Under the pieces are notes generated by a model. It did not search any database, had not been told where the DNA came from, and was given only the letters and a program-made list of their open reading frames with translations. 64,000 nt of DNA from Mesodorylaimus sp. YZB2_4 (lineage: Eukaryota > Nematoda > Enoplea > Dorylaimida > Dorylaimidae). Below, piece by piece: positions 36,595-47,870 of this stretch (within the stretch, counting starts at the first letter, position 1; every line of letters starts with the position of its first letter). The position numbers and the translations under genes are program-made. The stretch is taken from the NCBI GenBank assembly GCA_030248295.1, contig JASANH010000333.1:1-64000 (forward strand), given 5' to 3'.

Positions 36595-38858
36595 ATGGCG
36601 GTTCTATCCCAGCAAGTTGATGAAGACTCTCAACTCCACCCCAGTGATATTTTCACTCGAAACGTCAGCGTAGCTGGTATACAAGAAGCATTCGGCCGTA
36701 CTTCAAAGGCGTACGAAAAATACCTTTTTCGTTTTGCCCTGCTGCTAGCTGCAGTGGCAGCCTCCTACGGATCATATACGGTCATCGATAAATGCCTAGC
36801 CGATCAGAGCCGTGTGTTTGACGATTACGACGTGCTCGGTCGACGTGTTCCTTTCCCCAACGTGACCATATGTGGACCAGAGGCCATCAAAAGTGAGGCG
36901 ATCAGAAGAGTCGTCATAGCTACTATGGAATCGATAAAAATGGATAGCCAAGGCATGGATTGGAACGAGATGGAAAAATTTAAATGGCTGATGTCTTATA
37001 ATCTCAGAGCTAAACCAACGAGAATGTTTGATAAGACAATTCTCAAGCTGGCCGATTTGGCCAGTTTCAGTCACCCGGACGGCATAATAGGCATCTTCAA
37101 AGAAGTATATCCAACCTGTTTTGAGATGTTTTCTGACTGCAAGTTTGGACGGAATGTGTTTAACTGCTGCGATGTGGTAGAATTGATGTTATTCGATGAA
37201 CGCATCTGCTATCATTTTGGGGTAAGAACTACTGCAGGTCTGTAGGCAGAGGATGGTCGAGTTATAGTATCTTTTGCGCAGCGTCGGTGTGACTTGATTG
37301 CTACGGCATAACTATACTCACTGCAGTGTACTGACACTGGTAGGCTCGAAATGCGCTGAATGCCAGCAGTGATATGGGCAAACTTCTATGATTCTTCTGA
37401 GCCTCAAACTTTAAACTTCTTGATTTTAGGTCAGAGGACTTTCGGGAAACCGTAGATCCAGATACCAAATATGCACCACATGATGCGAGCGTGGCAGGGG
37501 CAGGGTGGGTCGAGTAAGGAACCGCGGGTGCCTACTCATCATGTTCGTGCTGCCACATTGCCAAATGCGGGTATGACTAGTCGCAAGACTTGCTTTTCTC
37601 CAGTCAAAGTTTTTGTCCCACCGACTTCGGTCCACCTCTCTCCTACGCCTGCCGGGCATGGTTACACTATATCTACAGTGTATATGCAGTATTTACACCG
37701 TATGTTCTAGATCAGTCAAATCCAACAGCTTACTGGCCTCAGCTCAAGGGAAGATGACCCAAGCCACCTTGACCAAAGTGGGTTTAGCATCAAGGCATAT
37801 ATTAATTGGTCAGATGTCATGTTCTGGGACGACCTGGCTGGCAGTGGCTTTAATATATTTCTCGGCGCCCTCCCGTCACCGTGGTATAATCCCATAGCCA
37901 TTCCAGCCGACATGGATGCCATCGTCGTACTCTCCTCTCCCCAACAATTAAGCGAACTCTCCGATTGTAAATCAGAACATTCTCGCTTGCCTTCAATGAA
38001 CTTTGCCCACTACTACGACCCATACGGTGTCGGGTGCATATGCGAGAATCTGGTAAATATACTGTTCAAGCAGTACGGCTGCATCGCCCCAGCTCTGGCC
38101 TTTTCGCCAAAAAATGGAGCTGGTCTTTGTACCGCGCGCCAGATGCTCGGACTTTGCTCACTGCTCAACGGGCAGGTGTTTAGTACCGACTTGTCGCGAG
38201 CCTTTGGCAAGGACATAGAACAGCCTCCTGAGACTTTGCTGGTAAGTATTTGCATTGCATAGTACTGTAATCTGGAGCCGATGTTTCAACCCAGGGGTTC
38301 ATGTACTGCATATGAAGATTGAGCGCACAGAGCGTACTCGTACCGCATGTATGAGAGCATGCAAGTCGGGGCGCTGGATGAGAATAGTGGCAGGTGTCAT
38401 GTGGGAATATGGTGTGGTCAATCGATATGCCATCTCATATCTTGCCATAATAAAGTTGAAGCATGAAATCTCACTGAATTCTTTTGAAATTTTAGCGTGA
38501 CAGTGGTCGCACAGCTTTCAATCGATGCCCACAATTCTGTACTCGTTACGTTTATGAAATTGTCTCAGCCAGTTACACCTCCATAATATCGACAGATCAT
38601 AGGAACCAATGGGAACTTGCAGCCCCATCCCAGTCCTGGAGTCGTATTAGAATATTCTTTCCGGCAGCTGCATATCATGTTCATTCTGAGAAAGTCGCCA
38701 GTCCAGGGTACATGGCCGCGTGCGAGATTGGGAGTCTGCTAGGTGTGTATGCGGGTTTCTCAATGTTGACAGTGTGCGAAGTGTTGGCCTATGGCGTATG
38801 GGCGTGTGTTGTTTGGAAAAGGAGGGGCAACAGGGTTATGGCCATTGAGAGTCATTGA
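36595..38858 (+). CDS. DEG/ENaC sodium-channel family protein A
   Basis: Exons 36595-37221, 37711-38241 and 38496-38858, both introns phase 0, give 506 aa. TM1 (KYLFRFALLLAAVAASYGSY) follows VSVAGIQEAF, which sits where the family usually has a His-Gly gating motif; the His is absent here. After TM1 comes the conserved FPNVTICGPE. The ectodomain includes FSDCKFGRNVFNCCDVV and YDPYGVGCICENL. The last exon has CPQFCTRYVYE, the cysteine-rich C-x3-C-x4-Y motif, and TM2 with LLGVYAGFSMLTVCEVLAYG: GVYAG replaces the usual GLFLG, but the G-x-S filter and the following Glu are kept. A tandem paralogue lies 1.8 kb downstream with the same exon boundaries. Whether it conducts Na+, is acid- or peptide-gated or mechanosensory cannot be told. 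Confidence 0.92.
37555..37665 (-). repeat. Interspersed repeat family R, copy 4 (intron 1 of DEG/ENaC A)
   Basis: The reverse complement contains cggcaggcgt, gggacaaaaactttgactgg and aagtcttgcgacta, matching copies 1 and 2. The 3' half of the family is missing. Confidence 0.65.
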
Positions 38859-40692
38859 TGTCTCAATGGTTCCTAGTAGAGGATCCTGTTATGACCAGTT
38901 TTGCCCCAGTGCCGTATGTGATGTGAAATGTTATGTCGAACCTATTCTGAAAGTCGCTCTCGCCGTAAACCAGTGTCGCATACTGTACGTAAGCTCCTAC
39001 CCGTAGCGGTGTGTTATTCGGTAGAGGAAACAACCAAGGCGTTTCAGCTTTGCTCCACTCTGGATCGAGTTTCTTAATCGACGATAACGCCAAAGTATTT
39101 TGCGCGTCATATGAACACAGCACAAGGCCCTATATTTGTCTGTAGTTATCATGTAGAGGCTCTGGCAATCGATGCTCTGCTCGAAGCCCAGCAGCTGATC
39201 GTGAGAACATTGCCCGCCAGGATGACATTTTCGCTGGACCAGTCGGAAAACTTGCTCGGCTTACACCCCTGGGTTTTTCCGGCGTGGATCCACTGACCAG
39301 GATTACGGACCAGACATATTAAACAGTATGCTAGATTATGCACATGCATCGAAGCCCAACTATAATTCTGGATGCTGGATACTAGGCCTAACTAAAAATC
39401 TGTCACAACGCCAACTTTTGCCCTCAACGAGACCTCGGCTAAGCAGCCTTCTTTGCCAGAAGTCTCAATCCAATCAATATCACTCACTTCCTACTTCAAA
39501 CCAGCGGAACTGCTGGGAAACACTCACACTTTTTTCAATATCGGTCACTGTTGCTCTTCCTCTAGCAAACATAAATTTACTATGAGAAATAGAACAAGCC
39601 TAGCTACAGTATAACTAACTGTAAGATCAAGTGGGACGAATCTCTATGTCATAAAACCCTTTGTCGTCAGCGGCTTTTGACATCGTCAACGAAACACAAG
39701 TCAGCTCAACCAAACATAAGAAATTTCTGGTACTGTAAATCCACATTTTGTATCCACTTATATGTCTTGAACTACTTCGAAATCTTATAGCACCGCCCCA
39801 CTGACACCGAAGAGGGGCGGGACAAAACTTTTGTGTGAAATATGACTATACCTACTGTAAGTAATAAAATACATCGTGCCCCTTATCAATTTCTATTATT
39901 ATCACTAAATTTATTTTAGTTGACGCGCATGGCCCGCTGACTTGTCAGAACTAGTCTTCCAGCAGGAAGAACCAAACTTTTGACTTCAGGTTAGATAGGG
40001 TTATTTGAGCGAGGCTAGCAAGAATCATACAGTACATGTACATGTATTCAAAAGAGGTGTAGAAAAGAATGTGCAATCGCAGCAGCGATTTCTTGCTTTC
40101 AGTGAATATCCGGAGGACTTGGAAATTGAGCCAGGGATTGCATTTTGTCGAAGGAGTTTTGACACTCGCCTCGCGATCAGTCAGTCGTAGTTCAAGCAGA
40201 CACTCCCCTACTAGCATTGGCTGGTAGTGTCTAGCTCTCACGATCAGCAGCTCCTGATTGACAGATTAGAGATTGCGTCATCCATCATCATCGTCCCTCA
40301 TGCGCACTTGTTGTCGTTTATAGCAGCCCGAGTGGTCGAACAGAATTTCATGGTGGACTGATGAGCTTATCGGCAAGGGGCACAGAGGATTCATATTACC
40401 TATTATCAGACAGGCAGTTTGGCGTAAGCGATGTCGTCAAACTAAATCTGCACCGTCGCTCACCTAGATTGGAGACAATAACAAGCTTTACCTATAGCAA
40501 GCTAACTCCTGCACACTAAACATGACGATAATTCCCCCGAGTCACCGAGCTAGGCCGATCAACAAGCTGATCCAATCATCGCGGATAAGCAGAGACTTCT
40601 ATTAATGCGTGCCACTACAGTATAGCTCGCCAGGCGCGGAGAGTGGTTGCACGAAATCTGCCTGCTATCCTAGGAGAGTATTGAGAGTCGCC
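38859..40692. other. Spacer between the tandem DEG/ENaC genes
   Basis: No coding domain is visible. Many TACAGTA/TACTGTA words are present (38983, 39606, 39732, 39854, 40029, 40616). The GTG-opened extension of gene B's first frame (from 40609) contains no ATG before 40693. Confidence 0.5.
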
Positions 40693-43517
40693 ATGTCACT
40701 TTTCACAAAATCTAGCGGTGCTGCAATGATTAAATCACAAATTCCTGTAATAATCCAGAAACACCGAGGTATTGACAATTCAAAAAAGGCGGCATCATTT
40801 GTCAACGAGCGCAATGATTACGAGACTAGTACCCATGCTGTTGGACCAGACGCTGGAATGACGCCCCAATCCACACTCTCACCTTTCGAACAGCCGTTGG
40901 TCGACGAATCAAAGCAAACGCGTCCCATCGATGTCTTTATCGAGCACGTCAGCGTGGCTGGCCTGCAAGAAGCTTTTCGACCACAATCGAGATATTACGA
41001 AAGGTATCTTTTCCGGATGGCGCTGCTGCTGTCTCTCTTCGGCATCGTCTATCAGTCGAACACTGTAATTAAGCACTACCTCCAAAATGACATCAGAGTA
41101 TTCGACGACCACGATGTGCTCTGGCGGCACCCACCATTCCCAAACGTGACCATATGCGGACCAGAAATCATCAAAGCGGATGCTCTCAGGCGAATGATTC
41201 TGGAGCATGAAGGAGCTGATCATCACTTGACTCTTCTCCGTGACTTGAATCATCTTGGTGTGGATGACGTAGTAGCGAGGCTGAAAACGCTCCTGTCCTA
41301 CAATCTTAGACCAAAGTCCATCACGCAGATCGATATGGTTATTGCCAAAGTGGTAGATTCACTAAATAAAAGACACGAGAATGGTGTGCTCGCGATTCTT
41401 GGGAAGCTGTATCCGACATGCACTGCGATGTTCTCTGAGTGCAAGTTTGATATGCAAGAGATCGACTGCTGCGATGTGGCCGAGCTGCTACTCTTCGACG
41501 AGAGAATATGTTATCAGTTTGGGGTAAGGATTCCGGGCCTGTTGTCTGATGTAGTGATATCCATATGGAGAGGGACCGGTGGGCATTCCCTGCACTCCAA
41601 AACAGGTACTATTCCCTGACATCAAGTGCGTGTTGTGTTTTTAGTTCATGACAGTTTCTGTCTGAAGGTATATAATCGTCCCAGTAGGTGACACCTACAG
41701 TAGGTGCGGGCCTATGCAGTAGGTAGCTTGCTCGATGGCTCTATGCACTTACTGTGCACGTACTAGCCACATCACCAGTTATCTATACTAGAACAGGCCA
41801 TCATGCTTAGGCATGACTGCAACTGCTTACTGCACTATACAGTATGTGTGCCCCCACTGTACATGCATGTAGACTGCACTTACAATGGAGATCCCTTGTT
41901 CGTCCATCCATTTTTTATGTGCCGAAAGTATTACAGCTCAACAAGATACAGCCTCCGTCGACTGTCCACTCCAGGGCAGACGACCCCGTGCGCATTGAGC
42001 ACAGTGGGTTCACCATCCAGGCGTACATCGATTGGCGAGACGTCATATATTGGGACGACCTGGCCATGGACGGTTTCAACATATTTATTGGGGCCCTCCC
42101 GTCGCCATGGTCGAATCCATTATCAATCCCAGCTGATATGGACGCGCTAATCGTCCTCTCTCCTCCCCAGAGATTGAGCGAGATATCCGCCTGCATCGAG
42201 CCAGGAGCCAGGCTACCGAATTTGGACTACGCTCGCTACTATGACCCTTACGGGGTCGGATGCGTGGGCGAATTCTTGGCAGACAGTCTGCGTGACGAAT
42301 ACGGGTGCGTCCTGCCCGGCTTAAACTATGCGCCGACGAATGGCATGGTAGTCTGCACTCTCAAACAGCTCCTGGGTCTCCTGATGATACTGAACGGTGA
42401 GCTGTTCAAGGACATGAGCAAGAATGGTTTCAATGGGTCGAAGACGCCATCAGAAACTGTGATGGTAAGCGGGGCCACTGTGAGGTCATGCGCTGAAAAT
42501 GCACACAATCGAAAAGGTAAACTCTTTGCGACAATCGACGCCTAACCCACCAGCCTCGTGGTCTGGTGGGTTAGGCGTCTGCCTCTCACGCCAGGTGCGC
42601 AGTTACGGGCGAGTGTTCGACTCGCGGGCCGGTATCATTTCGTTTAAAATGTGTCCCCTCACCCTCGAGTGCGCATACGCGTTTGGTGTTGAGGTAAAAC
42701 ATGAACATGAAACAGTGCCATGAATCAATGATGGTCACTATCGGTTCCTGGCTTAGTTAGCTTTTGGCACCTTCAGCATGCGGCTCGAATCACTGAAGTG
42801 GCCACATTTGCGTGACTGACTATCACCATTTACGGGGGGGGAATTATTCGAAGGGAAAATATTCAACGCCACAACTCATTTCTCCGCGATGATTTCGTTC
42901 TCAAAATCATCGCGGACGACCTCGCAGTATGTGGGACACCCGAAGCATAGTTTCTTCCCCTCTTTGCCCTCTTCTCCATCAAAAGCATAGACAGATTTGT
43001 CCACAGAATAAACATATATACTGTATAGAACATGCCGTACGGGTACCGTACTCCCTCTTCTTCGCCCAGAGGAAGCACACAGTAGCGCATTGTAGAGGTC
43101 TGCCGTCTGCCCCCCCCCCCCCCCGAAAACCATCTCACTCGTTTCTCATTCTAGCGTGATATCGGGCGACTGGCATTCAAGAAATGCCCACTTTTCTGCA
43201 CTCGTTACATCTACGACATCATCTCCGCCAGCTACGCGTCCTTACATAACAGAAATGTAAGCCAGCACTGGGACTCCTACTACCAGTCCACATCGTGGAG
43301 TCGTATCAGAATCTTCTTCCCGACGGCCGGCTACCACGTGCAATCCGAGAAGCCAGCCAATCCAGTCTACATGGCCATGTGCGAGGTGGGAGGCATATTG
43401 GGCGTCTATGCCGGCTTGTCCATGCTGTCAGTGTGCCAAGTCCTCGCCTACGGAATTTGGGTGTGTGCTGCTTGGAAAATGAACAGGGTCCGTGTTGGTT
43501 TCATGGAGGCCGACTGA
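40693..43517 (+). CDS. DEG/ENaC sodium-channel family protein B
   Basis: Exons 40693-41523, 41937-42464 and 43155-43517, both introns phase 0 at the same places as gene A, give 573 aa. The ATG at 40693 is the first in frame; it yields an N-terminal tail about 70 residues longer than in A. Core signatures: VSVAGLQEAFRPQSRYYERY before TM1 (again without the usual His), FPNVTICGPE after it, FSECKFDMQEIDCCDVAELL and YYDPYGVGCVGEFLADSLR in the ectodomain, CPLFCTRYIYD, and TM2 with ILGVYAGLSMLSVCQVLAYG. Exon 2 is highly similar to A (WDDLAMDGFNIFIGALPSPW). Where A has Glu after the filter (VCEVL), B has Gln (VCQVL). Intron 2 contains a tRNA-derived SINE and short G/C tracts. Confidence 0.92.
42537..42712 (+). 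mobile_element. tRNA-derived SINE
   Basis: The head shows RNA polymerase III promoter boxes: box A-like ctggtgggttaggcg and box B gtgttcgactcgcgg, about 35 bases apart. A short body (ctcgagtgcgcatacgcgtt) follows, and the tail is aaacatgaacatgaa rather than poly(A). Two 3' fragments of the same family lie at 6591 and 10055. The 5' edge is a 17-bp perfect inverted repeat, 42537-42553 against 42563-42579, so box A lies in the right arm of a hairpin. The insertion sits in intron 2 of DEG/ENaC B in sense orientation. Confidence 0.85.
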
Positions 43518-44058
43518 CACTTTGCATACTGTTAGGCCAGTCAAATAATTATGTACGAGTTACATTTCTTTTCTGAGAAATATTTTAGTAGTATTCGCCA
43601 TTAGTTTACTTTCCGATTTACTTTGCATAAAATACTCCTTATTTTCCCTTAGAGTCACGCCTCGCCGTCAATCTTACGGATTGCAAGCACCACTGACGAC
43701 CCTCCCCCCCATTACTCTTCCACCTACAGTATCATCGCACCTTGATCCCACGCCACAGTCGCCTTCCCATTGCTGCATCCGATCCTGCACGCAGCACGTG
43801 TTCGAAGGCCTGCCAATGCCCCATTGCCCGCCCCGCCCTCAACTTTTCCTCACAAATGCTCGATTACTATGCACAATCTCTTATACATAGAACAATGGTC
43901 ATCCAATTTTAACCCTTAATGTTGCTTTATCCGAGTTCAAATTGAAAATTCTAGAATAGTAATCGACAAGTTACAATGGATTAAACATGAAAAATGAATA
44001 ACTATTGAATAATTTTACACAAAAACGGAAACAGTCGGGAACAAGCCGATTCTAGCAT
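43518..44058. other. Convergent intergenic region
   Basis: Separates the 3' ends of DEG/ENaC B (plus) and BCAS2 (minus). No gene is visible. A TACAGTA word is at 43728. On the minus strand an AATAAA overlaps the BCAS2 stop codon (GAATAAATG). Confidence 0.6.
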
Positions 44059-47000
44059 TTATTCATCACTTCTCGTCGCTTCCTCACTCACTGCTTGTGC
44101 CTTGAATTTCTTCCTCAAAGGTTGCAGCTGAGTTTCCAAGTCAGCGCACGCTTTCTCAATCTCATAATTCTTCGCCACGAGATGGACCCAGCTAGAAAAC
44201 CAAAAACCAGTCAGTTTTTGCTTTCCCAAGACGTCTTACAGATTAGTTTGTGGGATGTTGCTAACGGGCTTCATTTTTGCAACCAAAGCATCAATGCCAA
44301 CCCTGTTCCCATTGTAAGTATGTGTGTTTGGCCCGTGGAGAAGGCAGTGTATCCAGTTGCCTTGACTGACCGCCCATACAGCGTATCAGTTACCTTCGTT
44401 AGCCGCCCGATACGCTCCTCCTGGCGCGGCAGAAAGCCGTCGAGTTGATGTCTCTGGCTCCTACGACTAGGAGGCCTCCCTGAAGTGTTTTCGATAACAT
44501 CTTCTCCGAGGTGGGGATGTTCAGCCTCTTTTGCACCACATTCCACTTGGCCACAACTTATTCCTGTCGCCTTTCCCCCTTCTCACCTCGCTTCCAAATT
44601 CCTCAGCCGTTCACCCGCTTCGGTTTGTTTTCGTTTGCGATCCAAATGAATTTCTTGAATCTCTCGACGAAACGCGGTCAATTGCTTTTGAGCCAGTATG
44701 AACATCCTTTGCAATGTCTCGTTGTACCCTTTCCAAGTTTCCGACCCGTATTCAGTCATCAGTTCCAAATTCATCAACCTGAAAAGTGATTAGCATGCAC
44801 TGCGTCACCTGCGCCACGACCATAGAGACTTCTTGAAGGATAGGCGTCATCACACCAGTTCCAACATACTCGCGGCTAACATACACAGTATGTACAGTAA
44901 GTGCGTACTGTGTATATTGTACAGTAATTTTAATGTGTATTAAAATTACTATACAATATAGTAAATTCACTCGTCATGCCACCACCTCGAAACTACAGCA
45001 ACTAAACAAGAGAACTATAATCCCCATATGCCATACGCCTCACATTTGGCCTAATGTCAGCCGATAAGTCGCGTTAGTCTAGCTTGTTGTTTGTATCGAT
45101 ATGCCCATGTAATCGTGTCGACTAATGACCATCTCCTAATCATACCCGACCCGTGCGACAGTCCTCCCTAATAAACCCGCCACATCCTCCCCGCAAGGCA
45201 AGGCCAAGATGTATAACCCAATACCCAAGCAAATGGGACACACCGACATGCACTTACCTCGTTGCCTGATGTTCCAACTGCGCTTGCGAATTGGCAACTG
45301 CTTCTTGCCACGCGCCAACATCGGTCAATTTGCCAGCCGCTGGGCCGGGCAATTCGTATCGCTTCATGTTCAACATCTCCATCGGTTGCCGGTTGTGAAT
45401 ACGCTCGAGTTCATTCTTCATAATTGGTGTCTAAAAGTGAATAAGCCCCTAATATGAGTGTCGTTCGTGGCTTGACTTCAAAAAACTCATATCCTCTTTC
45501 CGAATAAGTTCAATCAACACGAGCCCTAGACATATGACTCAAACCAATCCCTGCTTTGGTCAGTAAATCAAACCAGCTACTCTACGTGCATTGAAAACTT
45601 CACATTTTCTGATGGCTATAAACAGCCTGCTCAATAAACACGTTATCAGGTTTGTAATCACTTGGCCACCACCAACTTCAAAGCATACTGTATCCGATCG
45701 ATACATTATGGTGGTGAGAGGAAGGGTTCAGTGTCCTGGCCGAACAGAGTGGGTTTACCCCCCCCCCCCCACCCGTGTCCATACATTGTGTAAGGTGAAT
45801 TTCAGTCCAAGACAAGTCCAAGACACACTAGTATGAAGAGCAACATCGCTGACTTCGTCTGCGGGAAGGGGGGTCTGATCTTCTTCGGGGAAGGGGGGGG
45901 GGGGGGGGGGGGAGGGGGGTTCGAAGGTCGGCGACATGGCGGCCCATTTTGGTTTCTTGTAAAAATTGAAGTTTCTAAATTTAAATTTTTCCCGCGAAAA
46001 TTTAAAGTTGGTTTGGGCCTTCCAAGGCCTTTTTCCAGGACACTGGGCCCTTTTCACTATAATGAAATGAAATTTTTCTTTGGGGGAGGGGGGGGGGTCA
46101 AAAATAGCAAAGGTACCTGCACAGCCTAGCCGGGCGGGGCAGGTATTTGATTGGCCTGTTCATTTCAACAAACCGCATTAAAATCACTCCAATACTAGTG
46201 TCCCCAAAACTGAAAACCACTAAAAATAGCCCTCTTAAAACTGTGCTAAAGGTTCTCCCTAACAAGTTGGTGTAAACCAAGGGGAATATCAATAGAAGCT
46301 CTACATTAAATAAAACAAATAAAACTGCTATTATAAGGGGGTCTAAAAAATGAGAAGCCCCTTTACAAAATTTTTTAAAAACTTTGAAGGTCCTCTTCGC
46401 CATGTAAGAAAATTTTCTTCTGCCAAAAAAATTGGGGGGGGGGGGGGGGGGGGGGGGTCAAACACAGTAAAGGTGGAGGGCACAGACTGCGTGACCTGCA
46501 CACCCTTGCTGGGCGGGACTGGAGGGTCTAAAACATGAGAAGGGTCCCCCTTTACAAAATTTTTCCAACATTTTTTAGGGGGGGTCTTCGCAAAGTAAAA
46601 AATTTTCTTTTGTCAAAAATAGTGGGGGGGGGGGGGGTCCAAAACACCAAAGTTCAAGCAAGGTCACAGCAAAATTTTCCCAAAATTTTTTAGGAGGGGG
46701 TGTACACTACCTTGGATACCCAGTCAGCGATGTTGAGAAGAGGGATATGCGGTCATTATTTCAATCGCCCCGAGATGGGAAACTAATCCAGGCTGGGCGC
46801 ATAAACAAGTCAACATTTCAGGAATGCACCCACTGAGGATACTGGGAAAATGGAAAGAAGCATCATCCTAATTCAGTGACCAATGTATAGTCACCCCATC
46901 ACTTTAATCCTTCGCCGTTTCCTTTGTGGTTAGTCATAAAACGGCGAAGGGGTCACCTCACACCATCACACCCCCCGAACTGCAGCAGTGTAGTATGCAT

Positions 47001-47635
47001 TATTGGAAAATCCAGTCAGACAAACCAGTCGATCCTTAATCAAGACAAACCTAGCTTACTTACCTCAAAATTGTCGTACTTAGCCGGGGGTAAGTGAGCC
47101 AAATAATTCTTGGTCGGTCGATAACGCTTGCATTCTTCTTCGATTAAAGCCAGAGCCTGAAAAGCAGGCGCAAAATCATCAGCCAGTCCAAGATCACAAG
47201 ATTTAATGGGAGCCCGCTCGATAGTTCGAAAATTAGCATTCAAGCAACAAATAACAATTATCGTGAATTTCACCCAAATAACTTGCACCGACAATTATTA
47301 TTACAATTTTAATGACTGACACGATTCGACTCGCACCGACTATCGGCTGATCGAGGCCAGCCAATCAATCAATCGTAACTACTGTAAGTATCGATGATCG
47401 ATCAGTTTATTGATCATCGAGCTATACAGTAAGATACGAATAAAAAACAGTAGATTCTGATCAGACAAATCTGACCAACATACGATCGATCAGCGTCACA
47501 CTCACCGATCTCATTAATTATTGATCAGCCTGAACCTAAGAGCAGAATACTTACCGCAGATCGGGCGGCCTCGTCGTATCCTTGATCCACGTACGGCAAT
47601 GCATCCAATACAACTGACGATGACGGGCGACTCAT
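44059..47635 (-). CDS. BCAS2: BCAS2/SPF27 pre-mRNA splicing factor
   Basis: Five minus-strand exons: 47555-47635, 47064-47156, 45258-45430, 44587-44778 and 44059-44191, all in phase, 223 aa (human BCAS2 is 225). Family signatures: [82 protein letters not shown] and [19 protein letters not shown]. The second half is a coiled coil. Known role: core subunit of the Prp19/CDC5L (NineTeen) complex that activates the spliceosome in the nucleus. The start at 47635 gives the conserved length. In-frame upstream ATGs at 47653 and 47689 would add 6 or 18 residues. Exons 2 and 3 are separated by a 1.6-kb intron full of G-tracts. Confidence 0.95.
44913..44960. repeat. AT-rich hairpin in BCAS2 intron 3
   Basis: tatattgtacagtaatttta and its inverted copy (22-base arms with one mismatch) flank a 4-base loop, GTGT. 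The arm contains a TACAGTA word. It may be a small palindromic insertion. Confidence 0.7.
45717..45795 (+). repeat. Repeat family G, copy 1
   Basis: gagaggaagggttcagtgtcc followed by tggccg, ggtttacc with a C run and acccgtgtccatac closely matches 62143-62220. No coding capacity. It lies beside the G-tract block inside BCAS2 intron 2. Confidence 0.7.
45885..46710. repeat. Tandem block with poly-G tracts in BCAS2 intron 2
   Basis: Three degenerate copies of a unit made of a G run of 8-24 residues, then gtcaaa and an acagtaaagg-like word, a GGGCGGG segment, ctaaaa-atgagaag, ctttacaaaattttt, ttcgcca/caaagtaa and gaaaattttctt. G runs are centred near 45900, 46085, 46445 and 46630. The last copy decays at about 46700. 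ORFs here are artefacts. Confidence 0.75.
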
Positions 47636-47870
47636 CTTGACTACTTCTTTCATAAACCTGACCGGCAAAACAGGACAATTGCTTTCCATTACAAATACTA
47701 AAAATATTAAGTACATGTATCGTGGCATTCACCAGTTTTCTGAAAAGACAACCCGCCGTTTTCAAATCCTTTTTACTTCGCAATCAAACGTTCACATAAA
47801 AATCAACAGGGCAGACTTCAAAATCTTCTATTACTCCGCTCCTCCATCACGTAAGGAATCGGTTTGTGGC

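Noticed and set aside
45755-46057. Opposed ORFs of about 100 codons with Gly or Pro runs
   Set aside because: Translations of poly-G/poly-C tracts.
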